DNA of 64,000 nt from positions 1 to 64,000 of the forward strand of contig CANQUM010000005.1 in NCBI GenBank assembly GCA_947627045.1. The letters are read 5' to 3'. Each line of letters opens with the position of its first letter. Within the stretch, counting starts at the first letter, position 1. Shown here one piece after another: positions 50,108-59,950 of this stretch. Source of the DNA: an uncultured Clostridia bacterium. GTDB lineage: Bacteria > Bacillota > Clostridia > Oscillospirales > Ruminococcaceae. Below the pieces are notes generated by a model. The model was not told the origin of the DNA. It ran no database searches and was given only the letters and a program-made list of their open reading frames with translations. A program made the position numbers and the translations under genes.

Positions 50108-51387
50108 TATTCAGCACCTCCCTTATCATCGCCAGACATAATATAAACAGTATCAAGCTTAAAGCTTTTTGCAGCCTCGATAATATCCTCTCTTTTTATA
50201 CTTTTATACTTTTCAATTGCGTCCTCAGGAGAAAAATCCCTATTCCAGACGCATAGTTGAGTAAGCCACCATGTAGCAAGTCCTGATGCACTGTCATTAT
50301 AAGAACGCAAAGAGCCGCATACCGCTGTTTTGGCATTATTCAGCTCATCATCAGAAAAGCTGCCCTTTGCCATTTCATCAAGCTGTTTAAATATCTCGTC
50401 CTTTGCATTTTTAATATTAGAGTTCTCAACTCCGCTGTCGATCAGCATTACGCCCTTTTCAGAAATAATATTTGAAGCGCAGTAATAGCAAAGACTAAGC
50501 TTTTCTCTGACATTCATAAACAACTTAGAAGACGGCAGTCCGCCGAACATCAATGAAAACAGCTTTAGCTGTTCAGGGTCTTTAATATCAGTTTTGCACG
50601 CAATTACCATTTTACTCTGCAAAACGTCAAACTTTTCATCGACCTCCGCTGCCTTTTCCTTTACAGGGCTAAGAGACACAAATTCACTTGATATAAATTC
50701 TCTTTCAAGACCCTCAAACCTGCTTTTTATAAGTTTCACCGTTTCATTAAAGTCGCCCCCGCCTGAAACCGTTATCTCGATTCGGGAGGTTCTCAGCATT
50801 TCCTTATACTCTTTAAAAGCTTCAGCACAATTTATCTTTTCAAGTACTTCAACCGTTCCGTCCAAAGGAACACCCGCAGGCTCATTCTGAAAAACAGTTT
50901 CCAAAGCCTTATCTATGGCATAACCTCTTTTATCATTGATTTTATTGTTGATATTGTCAATAAGCTCTTGTTTGATTATTTCAAAATCGCTTTCGTTGAA
51001 AACTCCGTTCACCAGATTTGGAGAGAAAATACAGTCAAGCAGAATTTCAGTAACGCTGTTTGTGATCTCCTCATTATCAAGAGCATACCTGTCGCACACG
51101 CAGTTTGCACCGAGATAGAAAGCCTGACAGTCTCCCAGTCTAAATACGCTTTGTGAGATACCTGCCCCGTAAAGCCTTGCAAGCTCCTTTGTCAGCATAG
51201 TTCTGGTTGTGTATTTAGAGTTAGAGGTCTGCAGCACTCTTGTAACTAAAGAATACGCAGACGCTTTCTTTTCATCTACCTTTGAAATAAATCGAATTCC
51301 TATTGTATTTACGTTAAACTTCTTATCATTTATGGTGGTAATATAAATTCCATCTGTAATTTTTTCTCTAATTTTACTATTTGACAT
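50107..51387 (-). CDS. M16 family peptidase-like protein without zinc site, YmfF-like
   Basis: 426 residues with the M16 fold pattern but no HxxEH; the equivalent stretch reads TRTMLTKELARLYGAGISQS (around 57-76). The C-terminal half keeps the R/Y pattern of inactive M16 partners (SSKLFMNVREKLSLCYYCAS). Inactive partners support the active subunit in mitochondrial processing peptidase and similar pairs. The ATG at 51387 follows a weak purine tract. Cotranscribed with the active partner downstream. Confidence 0.85.
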   Translation of the reverse strand: MSNSKIREKITDGIYITTINDKKFNVNTIGIRFISKVDEKKASAYSLVTRVLQTSNSKYTTRTMLTKELARLYGAGISQSVFRLGDCQAFYLGANCVCDRYALDNEEITNSVTEILLDCIFSPNLVNGVFNESDFEIIKQELIDNINNKINDKRGYAIDKALETVFQNEPAGVPLDGTVEVLEKINCAEAFKEYKEMLRTSRIEITVSGGGDFNETVKLIKSRFEGLEREFISSEFVSLSPVKEKAAEVDEKFDVLQSKMVIACKTDIKDPEQLKLFSLMFGGLPSSKLFMNVREKLSLCYYCASNIISEKGVMLIDSGVENSNIKNAKDEIFKQLDEMAKGSFSDDELNNAKTAVCGSLRSYNDSASGLATWWLTQLCVWNRDFSPEDAIEKYKSIKREDIIEAAKSFKLDTVYIMSGDDKGGAE

Positions 51388-51475
51388 TGTCCTTCTCCAT
51401 TCAAAAATACTTATTAAAAGTTATTATACCATAATTTATTATGTTTTACCACGCTTTTTTTATTTTTCTGCTTTT

Positions 51476-54400
51476 CTACTTTACTGCAATATTTTCATCG
51501 CCCAAAATTTCTGAAAGCTGAATTAAAAAATCATTAGTGATTTTAACTCCGGTAATTCCCTTGTGCATTGTTTTTTTCTTAATATCATCAAAGTAAAAAT
51601 ACACCTTTGACTGCCCCTTATTTTTCTTAGAACACATAACTATATCATTTATCTTCTGCTTTTCAGTTGAATTAAGTTTAAGCCACACAGCCTTATCGCT
51701 AAGAGAACTTTCGTAAAACTCCAAACTTTCAATATCCTCAGCAATGATTTTAGGCGGTTCGTCGTCCTTGAATGAGACCCGTCCGCTGATAACAAGAATA
51801 GAGCCGTCTCCCAGTATGCTCTTGAATTGCTCGAACAGATTAGGAAAAATTATGACCTCTGCTTCGCCTGTCTGATCCTCAAACCTAGTGAATGCCATTT
51901 GCGAATTACTTTTAGTCGTATACAGCTTTTTATAAGAAAGCATAGCAAAAATCTTTACCTTATCATCGTCTTTGTATTTCGATGTAAAATTAATTTCCTC
52001 TCCCTGATTTACTATATCGCTTATCGGAGTAAATCTTGATGCTCTGGCTATTGCCGAATAACTGTCAAGCGGATGTCCCGAAACATAAATACCAAGTATC
52101 TGCTTTTCCATTGCCAATAGCTCGTTTTTATCAAATTCTGCTACGTATGGTATTTCAAGCTCCATAGATATATCGTCGCTTTCAGACATATCCCCGAACA
52201 GATCCATCTGCCCCGAAATATTTCTTCTTCTGTTATCGTTAAGGCTTTGCAAAATCATTTCATAACTTTGTATCATCTGCCGCCTATTAGTCGGAAAGCA
52301 ATCAAACGCCCCGCTTTTTATAAGAGCCTCAACTGCCCTGACGTTTATATCGTCATACATTCTCTCACAGAAATCCTGCAATGACTTATAGTTTCCCCTC
52401 ATATTACGCTCGGCAATGATTTTAGCTATAACACCTCTGCCGAGAGATTTTATCGCCAAAAGTGCGAAGCGTATGCCGTTATCCTCTGCAACAAATCCCT
52501 CTTGACTTTTGTTAATGTCGAGATGAAGCATTCTCACATGATTTTTCTCGCACTCGTTAATGTACTCAACGAGCTTTGAAGTGTTATCCGTAATTACAGA
52601 GGTCATAAGTGATGCCATATAAGGCTTGTAATAATGACACTTTAAATAAGCCGTCTGATAAGCGACAGTTGCATAAGCCGCTGCGTGAGATTTATTAAAG
52701 GCATAAGACGCAAAAGAAGTCATCTCATCGAATATTTCATTTGCAACGCTTTCCTCAACTCCGTTTGCAACCGCTCCCACACAGTTGACCGTCCCGTCAG
52801 GGTTTTTTTCACCGTAAATAAAAGCCTTACGCTCTGCCTCCAGAACCTTATGCTTTTTCTTAGCCATTGCACGTCTTACAATATCGGCTCTGCCGTAGGA
52901 ATACCCTGCAAGTGTTCTGAAAATCTGCATAACCTGCTCCTGATATACTATACACCCGTAGGTTACGTCTAAAATATCTCTTAAAAGAGGAGTTTTATAT
53001 TTGACATATTCAGGATTATGACGGTTCCTTATATACGTCGGTATAGAATCCATAGGTCCAGGTCGGTAAAGAGAAATTACAGCTATCAGATCTTCAAGCC
53101 TCTCCGGCTGAAGCCGCATAATCGTCGCAGTCATTCCTGCACTTTCAAACTGAAACACACCTTCCGTTTTACCTTTAGAGAGCATTTCATAAACAGCCTT
53201 ATCATCATACGAAATATTTTTTATATCGAATTCAGGTTCGGTATCATTAACCAGCTTTTGGCAGTTGTTTATTACAGTCAGATTGCGAAGACCCAAAAAA
53301 TCTATCTTTAAAAGTCCAAGACTTTCCAAAACCGTCATTGTGTATTGAGTTACAATTTGTCCGTCGTTGCTTTGCAGCGGAACATACTCATCAACCGGAT
53401 CTTTGGTAATTACCACACCTGCTGCATGGGTAGAAGTATTTCTCGGCATTCCCTCGACCTTTTTAGCCATATCTAAAAGCTCTCTGATTTTCTGATCCTT
53501 ATTATATAATTCTTTTAAGTCAGAAGACTTTTCCAAAGCCTTTTCAATAGTTATATTTATCTCTCTCGGAATGAGTTTTGCAACCATATCTGCTGTCTGA
53601 TAAGGAAGCGCCATTGCTCTTGCAACGTCCCTTATAGACGCTCTAGCTGCCAGTGTACCAAATGTAACTATTTGAGCAACATGGTCTGAACCGTATTTGT
53701 TCTGAACATAATCTATAACATTCTGCCGTCCGTCAATACAGAAATCTATATCAAAATCGGGCATAGAAACTCTTTCAGGATTTAAAAACCTCTCAAAGAG
53801 AAGATTATACTTCAGCGGATCTATTTCTGTTATGCCTATGCAGTAAGCGCATAGACTTCCTGCTCCCGAACCTCTTCCCGGCCCTACAGGTATTCCGTGC
53901 TGCTTTGCATAGTTTATAAAATCCCAGACTATAAGATAGTAGTCAACATACCCCATCTGACAAATAATATCGATCTCATATGACAGCCTTTTATATGCTT
54001 CACTTGTCGGATTGTCATACCTCTTCTTCAAACCCTTCTCGCACATATCTTTAAAATATTCAGTGTTATCATTAACGCCGTCAATATGAAAATAAGGCAG
54101 CTTTGTCTTGCCGAATTCAAATTCGACATTACACATATCGGCAATGATTCTTGTATTTGAAATGGCATGCGGAGTGCTTTTGAAGAGGTCGAGCATTTCA
54201 TCTCCGCTCTTTACATAAAACTCCTCTGTGGGAAATTCAATAGACTTAGGGTCGTTTACAGTTGTATTTGTCGAAATGCACATCAGAATTCTCTGAGAAT
54301 TAGCGTCATCCTTTGAAATGTAATGACAGTCATTTGTTGCTGCCAAAGGTATACCCGTTTCCTCAGAGAGCTTAAACTGAAGCGGAAGGATTCTTTCCTG

Positions 54401-54946
54401 ATCGTAAAACTTATGGTTCTGAACTTCAATATAATAGTTGCCCTCTCCGAATATTTCCCTATAGAGCAATGCTGTTTCCTTAGCGCCGCTGTAGTCGTTA
54501 TTTGACAGCTTTCTTGCAACCTCTCCTGCCAGGCAGGCAGACAGACATATAAGTCCTTCGCTGTGCTTTTTCAAACACTCCAAATCGACTCTAGGCTTTG
54601 AATAAAATCCTTCTGTATAACCTATCGAAACAAGTTTAATCAGATTTTTATATCCCGTCATATTTTTGCACAGCAAAATCAAATGATAAGGCGATGTATC
54701 AATGCGGTTTACCTTATCAAATCTTGTTCTTGGAGCAACATAAACCTCACAGCCGATTATAGGTTTAATGCCCTGTTTTTTACACTCGTTATAGAACTCA
54801 ACAGCAGCGTACATATTTCCGTGGTCGGTTACAGCTATTGCGTCCTGCCCTAATTCTTTTGCCCTTTTAACAAGCTCGCTTATTCGGCAAGCGCCGTCAA
54901 GAAGCGAATACTCACTGTGAACATGCAAATGCACAAAATCAGTCAT
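51476..54946 (-). CDS. dnaE: DNA polymerase III alpha subunit, DnaE type
   Basis: About 1156 residues. The N-terminal PHP domain starts HLHVHSEYSLLDGA and includes VTDHGNMYAA; the catalytic palm carries PDFDIDF (near 400) with the metal-binding aspartates and GSGAGSLCAY just before; helix-hairpin-helix, OB (about 980-1050) and C-terminal domains follow. DnaE acts in lagging-strand or repair synthesis in Firmicutes where PolC is the main replicase. ATG 54946 is preferred: GGAG stands 9 bases before it; the in-frame TTG at 54952 is within that spacer. Confidence 0.97.
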   Translation of the reverse strand: MTDFVHLHVHSEYSLLDGACRISELVKRAKELGQDAIAVTDHGNMYAAVEFYNECKKQGIKPIIGCEVYVAPRTRFDKVNRIDTSPYHLILLCKNMTGYKNLIKLVSIGYTEGFYSKPRVDLECLKKHSEGLICLSACLAGEVARKLSNNDYSGAKETALLYREIFGEGNYYIEVQNHKFYDQERILPLQFKLSEETGIPLAATNDCHYISKDDANSQRILMCISTNTTVNDPKSIEFPTEEFYVKSGDEMLDLFKSTPHAISNTRIIADMCNVEFEFGKTKLPYFHIDGVNDNTEYFKDMCEKGLKKRYDNPTSEAYKRLSYEIDIICQMGYVDYYLIVWDFINYAKQHGIPVGPGRGSGAGSLCAYCIGITEIDPLKYNLLFERFLNPERVSMPDFDIDFCIDGRQNVIDYVQNKYGSDHVAQIVTFGTLAARASIRDVARAMALPYQTADMVAKLIPREINITIEKALEKSSDLKELYNKDQKIRELLDMAKKVEGMPRNTSTHAAGVVITKDPVDEYVPLQSNDGQIVTQYTMTVLESLGLLKIDFLGLRNLTVINNCQKLVNDTEPEFDIKNISYDDKAVYEMLSKGKTEGVFQFESAGMTATIMRLQPERLEDLIAVISLYRPGPMDSIPTYIRNRHNPEYVKYKTPLLRDILDVTYGCIVYQEQVMQIFRTLAGYSYGRADIVRRAMAKKKHKVLEAERKAFIYGEKNPDGTVNCVGAVANGVEESVANEIFDEMTSFASYAFNKSHAAAYATVAYQTAYLKCHYYKPYMASLMTSVITDNTSKLVEYINECEKNHVRMLHLDINKSQEGFVAEDNGIRFALLAIKSLGRGVIAKIIAERNMRGNYKSLQDFCERMYDDINVRAVEALIKSGAFDCFPTNRRQMIQSYEMILQSLNDNRRRNISGQMDLFGDMSESDDISMELEIPYVAEFDKNELLAMEKQILGIYVSGHPLDSYSAIARASRFTPISDIVNQGEEINFTSKYKDDDKVKIFAMLSYKKLYTTKSNSQMAFTRFEDQTGEAEVIIFPNLFEQFKSILGDGSILVISGRVSFKDDEPPKIIAEDIESLEFYESSLSDKAVWLKLNSTEKQKINDIVMCSKKNKGQSKVYFYFDDIKKKTMHKGITGVKITNDFLIQLSEILGDENIAVK

Positions 54947-54991
54947 ACCCAACCACTCCTTTCTAAAATTCGCTGTTTAAGTTAAACAAAT

Positions 54992-55020
54992 TGAGGCTTG
55001 AAAAAAAATCACAAGCCTCA
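54992..55020 (-). terminator. Terminator before dnaE
   Basis: Minus strand: TGAGGCTTG pairs perfectly with CAAGCCTCA around an 11-base T-rich loop, followed by ATTTGTTT. It closes the whiA-side transcript, just after the 96-residue membrane protein gene. Confidence 0.8.
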
Positions 55021-55027
55021 ATTAAAA

Positions 55028-55318
55028 TCAGTTATGAGAATAATGCTTTTGATAAATAAGATAAAGAAGTCCTGCCAGACCGATAATATTCAAAAGGAAA
55101 ACAAAGACAAATCCGCCTGTTCCTATACCGCCGGACATTTTTACAATTGACGAAATTATCATAACAACGCCCATTGACGCAAGAGTATACCCAGTTTCCT
55201 CTGTGAATTCTACCTTGTTGTTTTCATCTGATTTCTTTTTCTTTGCGTCTATGACTGTTTTTATCAGCCATACTCCCGATGCTGTAAGCAAAACTCCCAA
55301 CAATAAAATGATAATCAT
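55028..55318 (-). CDS. Unrecognised two-helix membrane protein
   Basis: 96 residues with hydrophobic segments at about 2-20, 47-64 and 70-88 (IIILLLGVLLTASGVWLI; MGVVMIISSIVKMSGGI; FVFVFLLNIIGLAGLLYLIY). A lysine-rich cytoplasmic loop is between the first and second. It is the last gene before the terminator, 55 bases after whiA. The start has a GGAGGTAC Shine-Dalgarno just upstream. I do not recognise a family. Confidence 0.7.
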   Translation of the reverse strand: MIIILLLGVLLTASGVWLIKTVIDAKKKKSDENNKVEFTEETGYTLASMGVVMIISSIVKMSGGIGTGGFVFVFLLNIIGLAGLLYLIYQKHYSHN

Positions 55319-55373
55319 AGTTGTACCTCCTGTTTTGTTCTTTTCTTTATTTTAAGCAGTTAAAATTATTTAT

Positions 55374-56294
55374 TTATTTTATTTCCTGCTTTTTCTGACG
55401 AATTTCATCTGCTGCTTTTTTTATTCGCTCTAACCTGTGATTTGCCCCCGATCGTGAGATCGGCGGGTTTAATGCAAGTCCTAATTCTTTTAAGCTATAA
55501 TCAGGATTGTTGTATCTTATCTCAGCTATTTCCCTCAAATCGTCTGAAAGACTTGCAAAGCCAACCGTTTTTTCAATAAGCTCAATATCCTCGATCTGCC
55601 TTTCTGCAGCCTTTAAAGACTTCTCTATATTGGCGTTATCGCAATTCACGGCTCTGTTGATTTTATTTCTCACATCCTTTAGGATTTTTATATTCATAAT
55701 CTCAAGACTGGCCTTTGAAGCCCCCATAAGCGTTAACATATCCTCTATGTTTTCGCTTTCCTTTATATAAACTATATTTGTATTTTTTCTCTCTGTGTGC
55801 TTTGCCAAAATACCAAAGTAATCAATCAGAATAATTCCAAAATCATTACACAAATCCAAGTTCGGCATTACAAATTCTATATGATATTCCTTATTTGGAT
55901 CAATAATACTTCCGCAGGCAAGAAAAACACCTGCTATCAAACTCGGAATAAACTTTTTTTTAGGTAAATCACTCTCTAAAAGCCTTTTGTCTTTAACCTT
56001 AAAAAAATTCAAAATAAATTCTCTGTCTTTTTCATTATCTACACTGATTGTAAACAAATTTGACTTTTCAGATTTTCTTAAATCCTTTATATTTACAGCA
56101 TTATGACCGCAGATTTTGTTTAACTGATCAGCTGTAAACTGAGCAACTTTTTCATTTTCGGTAATCAGTGTAATACTTTCTTTATCAAAGCTTTTAGACA
56201 GCTTTAAAATTCCCAGAACCGCTGCGTTTGCCTTGTCAAAGGAATTGAGATTATCAATAATTTCAGATTTAACCTGATACGAAAAAGACTGCAT
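55374..56294 (-). CDS. whiA: Sporulation/cell-division regulator WhiA
   Basis: 306 residues. The N-terminal half (about 1-200) is a LAGLIDADG-like domain without endonuclease catalysis; the C-terminal helix-turn-helix (about 245-300) has YSLKELGLALNPPISRSGANHRLERIKKAA, the DNA-binding helix of WhiA. WhiA binds DNA and affects division and chromosome segregation in Gram-positives. It is directly downstream of rapZ with 15 bases between; yvcK, which usually lies between them, is missing here. Confidence 0.94.
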   Translation of the reverse strand: MQSFSYQVKSEIIDNLNSFDKANAAVLGILKLSKSFDKESITLITENEKVAQFTADQLNKICGHNAVNIKDLRKSEKSNLFTISVDNEKDREFILNFFKVKDKRLLESDLPKKKFIPSLIAGVFLACGSIIDPNKEYHIEFVMPNLDLCNDFGIILIDYFGILAKHTERKNTNIVYIKESENIEDMLTLMGASKASLEIMNIKILKDVRNKINRAVNCDNANIEKSLKAAERQIEDIELIEKTVGFASLSDDLREIAEIRYNNPDYSLKELGLALNPPISRSGANHRLERIKKAADEIRQKKQEIK

Positions 56295-56309
56295 AATATC
56301 ACCCTGAAC

Positions 56310-57185
56310 TTATGTGTACTTATTTATATCCCTGTGTGAGATTCTTACCTTGTGATACTTCTTTGACAGATATTTCATCATATTTTCAGCAAAGGTAACG
56401 CTTCTATGCTTACCGCCGGTACAGCCAAAGGCTATAATAAGCTGACTCTTACCCTCTTTTTTATAAAGAGGAATAAGAAAATCCATCAGATCCTCCAGTT
56501 TTGCTTTAAGCTCAACAGACTGCTCAAACTTCATCACATAGCCTGATACCTCTTTGCAAAGACCTGTTTTTGGTCTCAGCTCATCAACATAATACGGATT
56601 AGGCAGACATCTTACATCAAAGACCAAATCCGCCTCTCTCATCGGACCGTACTTATATCCGAATGACATAATATCAATCTGCATAAACTCATCGTCGTCG
56701 GTCAAAAACATACTTTTGACCTTTTCTCTAAGCTGGTTTGCCGACAAAAATGACGAGTCGATAAAATAATCAGAAATACCTTTTACATTGGCAAGCATAT
56801 CACGCTCTGCCTGAATCGCTTTTTCTATATTTCCCTTCATTAGACCATCAAGAGGGTGCTTTCTTCTTGTTTCCTTATATCGCCTTATGATAACATCGTC
56901 GCTTGCGTCCAGAAACAGAACCTTTAAATTCATATGCTCTTTTTGAAGCTGTTTTATCGTATCATAAAGCTGGCTGAAAAAATTACCTCCTCTGACATCG
57001 GTTACAAAAGCGACCTTTTCGATAATACCCGCACTTCTTCCGGTCGTAATATCTGAAAACTTGAGTATCAGCTCAGGCGGCATATTGTCAATGCAGTAAT
57101 ATCCCATATCCTCCAGAACATTTACCACCGTTGATTTTCCTGAACCCGATACACCTGTTATAATAACAAACTCCATATCCTTCAA
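56310..57185 (-). CDS. rapZ: RNase adapter/nucleotide-binding protein RapZ (YvcJ)
   Basis: 291 residues. Walker A GVSGSGKST (about residues 10-18) lies in the N-terminal kinase-like half, and the C-terminal GCTGGKHRSV (near 254-263) is the second signature. In E. coli RapZ delivers GlmZ/Y RNAs to RNase E; the Gram-positive homologue YvcJ is a nucleotide-binding protein of less clear role. Upstream of whiA, downstream of murB, within a run that also holds hprK. Confidence 0.94.
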   Translation of the reverse strand: MKDMEFVIITGVSGSGKSTVVNVLEDMGYYCIDNMPPELILKFSDITTGRSAGIIEKVAFVTDVRGGNFFSQLYDTIKQLQKEHMNLKVLFLDASDDVIIRRYKETRRKHPLDGLMKGNIEKAIQAERDMLANVKGISDYFIDSSFLSANQLREKVKSMFLTDDDEFMQIDIMSFGYKYGPMREADLVFDVRCLPNPYYVDELRPKTGLCKEVSGYVMKFEQSVELKAKLEDLMDFLIPLYKKEGKSQLIIAFGCTGGKHRSVTFAENMMKYLSKKYHKVRISHRDINKYT

Positions 57186-57251
57186 TTAAAATTCATCCTT
57201 TCAATTTTACACTTCCGCAAAGTTAAAAACACAACACCTTAAAAGCCACGT

Positions 57252-58172
57252 TTAATCATACTTTACTATCTCCACTTCACACTCGAGAAAATAACCGGTT
57301 TTCTCTTTAACTGTTTTCTGAACCTTTTTTATAAGTTCTGTAACTTCATTAAACGTCGCATTGCCTTTATTTATTACAAAACCGCAGTGTTTGTTTGAAA
57401 CTTCAGCATTTCCTACGCAAAATCCGCGAAGTCCGCATTCCTCAATAAGCTTTCCTGCAAACTGCCCTGTCGGTCTTTTAAACGTAGAACCCCCATTGGG
57501 ATATTCCAAAGGCTGCTTGCTTTTTCTTCTAGATAAATAATCTTCCATCAAAGTCTTGATTTCAGACTTTTCCTTTTTTGCCAGCTTAAACACAGCCTCT
57601 GTAACAATAAAACCGTTATTCTGAAATACACTGTGCCGATAGGATAAATCCATATCGTCAACACCTATATCTGATACATTTCCATTGTTAATTGCCTTGA
57701 CTGAAACTAAAACATCTTTTATCTCACCGCCGTATGCACCTGCATTCATATAAACTGCTCCGCCTACTGTTCCCGGTATCCCAAAAGCAAATTCCAAACC
57801 GCCCAATCCGTTTTCGTAAGCAAATCTGCAAACATTCATAAGAGAACAGCCTGCTTCAGCTTTTATTGTTGTATCGTCAATCAGACTGATCGATGAAAAA
57901 TCACAGCCCAAATGAAATATCACTCCGTTAAATCCCCTGTCATCAAAAAGCAAATTAGAACCCTTGCCCATAACAAAATACGGATACTCTTCATCATCGG
58001 CAATCTGAATAAGCTCACTTAAACAATCACTGCTGTTTATTGATATAAACGCCTTGCAAGGACCTCCGATCTTAAAAGTAGTATGATTGCTCAAATTCTC
58101 ATTATGTAAAACATCACAGCCGTATTCCTCAGCTTTTTGTATTATTTTTTCAATAACATTGTCTTCTTTCAC
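57252..58172 (-). CDS. murB: UDP-N-acetylenolpyruvoylglucosamine reductase
   Basis: 306 residues. Reduces the enolpyruvyl group in UDP-MurNAc synthesis with FAD and NADPH. Signatures: TTFKIGGPCKAF (N-terminal FAD fold), MGKGSNLLF (68-76), NAGAYGGEI (about 142-150), YRHSVFQ (about 178-184) and GGSTFKRP with the catalytic Ser (about 232-239); a final Glu lies near the end (ECEVE). The length and YRHS form suit the Gram-positive type. Follows the PHP phosphatase gene by 22 bases. Confidence 0.96.
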   Translation of the reverse strand: MKEDNVIEKIIQKAEEYGCDVLHNENLSNHTTFKIGGPCKAFISINSSDCLSELIQIADDEEYPYFVMGKGSNLLFDDRGFNGVIFHLGCDFSSISLIDDTTIKAEAGCSLMNVCRFAYENGLGGLEFAFGIPGTVGGAVYMNAGAYGGEIKDVLVSVKAINNGNVSDIGVDDMDLSYRHSVFQNNGFIVTEAVFKLAKKEKSEIKTLMEDYLSRRKSKQPLEYPNGGSTFKRPTGQFAGKLIEECGLRGFCVGNAEVSNKHCGFVINKGNATFNEVTELIKKVQKTVKEKTGYFLECEVEIVKYD

Positions 58173-58194
58173 AAGCTATCCCCCACAATTATTT

Positions 58195-58917
58195 TTATAG
58201 CTTAATCCACGGACGTTTGTTTTTTATTCTCTCTTTTAGTTTTTCTAAATCCTTATTTATAATAAGCCTCTCAGGAAAATCCAATTCATCAAGCAGTTTT
58301 TCTACATTCTTAACTTCTCCGATATTATAACAAAAATGTGCGTCAGAATCCACTGCAACAGGCGTCTCATACTTTTTGCACGCCTTTATGAGATCAATCA
58401 TCTTATCCCTTTTTGTCCTTCCTGAAAGCAATGACGCTTCGTTCAGTTCAACCAGCTTGTCGTACTCTTTAAACAGCTTTACGAGGTCATCAGCATTATA
58501 GTCAATTTCTCCTGTTGTAGGATGACCTATCAAATCAACGTGTATATTCAAACAAACTTTTTTATAAGTATCAAAAAGCTCCTTTGAATTTTCAGGCCAG
58601 AAAACCGGACTGTGCAAAGACGCCACTACCCACTCAATTCTGCTTAATACACGCTCGCTTATGTCAAGCGCACCATTTGAATTGCATATATTAGCTTCAA
58701 CGCCCTTTAATACTCTTATGTCCTCAATTTTGTCGGGAAGTATTCCGAGATTTTCAATATGCCAAATGTGCGGAGAATCAGGCTCCATAGGAGCATGGTC
58801 TGTCATAGCTATTATCTTAATGCCTTTTTGAACCGCTGATCTGCAGTTCTCCATAATTGTAGAATATGCGTGAGTTGACGCTAATGTATGCGTGTGTAAA
58901 TCTGCTTCATATTTCAT
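58195..58917 (-). CDS. PHP domain phosphatase, YcdX-like
   Basis: 240 residues. Metal-binding motifs of the PHP superfamily are intact: EADLHTHT (about 4-11), AMTDHAPM (about 36-43), GVEANI (about 71-76), SLHSP (about 99-103), IGHPTTG (near 130) and DSDAHF (near 198). Distribution of His/Asp matches trinuclear YcdX-type phosphatases. The natural substrate is not known. Sits between hprK and murB, as PHP genes do in several Clostridia. Confidence 0.92.
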   Translation of the reverse strand: MKYEADLHTHTLASTHAYSTIMENCRSAVQKGIKIIAMTDHAPMEPDSPHIWHIENLGILPDKIEDIRVLKGVEANICNSNGALDISERVLSRIEWVVASLHSPVFWPENSKELFDTYKKVCLNIHVDLIGHPTTGEIDYNADDLVKLFKEYDKLVELNEASLLSGRTKRDKMIDLIKACKKYETPVAVDSDAHFCYNIGEVKNVEKLLDELDFPERLIINKDLEKLKERIKNKRPWIKL

Positions 58918-58976
58918 ATATCTGTAATTACCCTATTTACCTTTCGTTATCTAATATTCTATATTCCATTTTGATA

Positions 58977-59936
58977 TTAAAAAGCATCCCAACTTTTAAC
59001 CGTATCTTTCTTATCTACCTCTAGTCCAAGGTTATCCAAAAGTTCCTGTGCAGCGTTATATCCCATCTTCTTCTGACGGTTGTTCATAGCGGCAACCTCT
59101 AAAATAATAGCTAAGTTTCTTCCCGGCTTTATCGGAATCGTAAGACTCGGTATCTGTATTCCGAAAATAGTTGTATATTCGTTATCCACTCCCATACGGT
59201 CGTATACTTTTGAAGGATCCCAAGTCTCAAGCTCAACGACCAAGTCTATTTTCTCGGTAACCTTAACAGCACCCATACCAAATAAACGTCTTGTATTTAT
59301 GATTCCCACGCCTCTCAGCTCTAAAAAGTGCCTTATATTATCAGGCGACGAGCCTACCAGACTCTTATTTGAAACCTTTCTTATTTCAACTGCGTCGTCA
59401 GCAACAAGCCTGTGTCCTCTTTTTACCAGCTCAACAGCCGTCTCGCTCTTTCCCACTCCGCTTTCACCGACAATAAGCAATCCTTCTCCGTATACCTCAA
59501 TAAGTACTCCGTGACGGGTGATTCTCGGTGCAAGATGTAAATTTAAAAATCCAATCAGCGCCGCAATAAAGCTTGTTGTACTCTCCTCTGTTCTCAGCAA
59601 GGGTATATCATACTTTTTTGCTGCCTCTATAATTTCAGGAAATATGTCATGACCCCTTGCAACAACTAAAGCCGGAATCTTTGTTTCAAATAGCTTGCTT
59701 ACAGCCTTGCTTCTCTCGCTTGACGATATTGAACCTAAAAATGCAAATTCCATATTTCCGCATACCTGTATACGCTCAGAATTGAAATATTCGTAAAAGC
59801 CTTTAAGCTGAAGTCCAGGTCTGTTCAAATCATTGTCGGAAATCAAAATGTCATCCAAATTATCAGGTGCACTTATCACCTCTAATCTGAACTCGTCAAT
59901 AATACGCCTTAATGCAACTGTATATACTTCACTCAT
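58977..59936 (-). CDS. hprK: HPr kinase/phosphorylase
   Basis: 319 residues. Phosphorylates and dephosphorylates Ser46 of HPr in carbon catabolite control of Firmicutes. The P-loop GESGVGKSE (157-165) follows the RHGVLIEVYG segment; the catalytic Asp pair is in VADDAVEI (178-185), and the family signature LELRGVGIINTRRLFGMGAV (206-225) is complete. An N-terminal domain of about 130 residues is present. No HPr or PTS gene is in the window. Confidence 0.97.
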   Translation of the reverse strand: MSEVYTVALRRIIDEFRLEVISAPDNLDDILISDNDLNRPGLQLKGFYEYFNSERIQVCGNMEFAFLGSISSSERSKAVSKLFETKIPALVVARGHDIFPEIIEAAKKYDIPLLRTEESTTSFIAALIGFLNLHLAPRITRHGVLIEVYGEGLLIVGESGVGKSETAVELVKRGHRLVADDAVEIRKVSNKSLVGSSPDNIRHFLELRGVGIINTRRLFGMGAVKVTEKIDLVVELETWDPSKVYDRMGVDNEYTTIFGIQIPSLTIPIKPGRNLAIILEVAAMNNRQKKMGYNAAQELLDNLGLEVDKKDTVKSWDAF

Positions 59937-59950
59937 AAACGTACCTCCTT

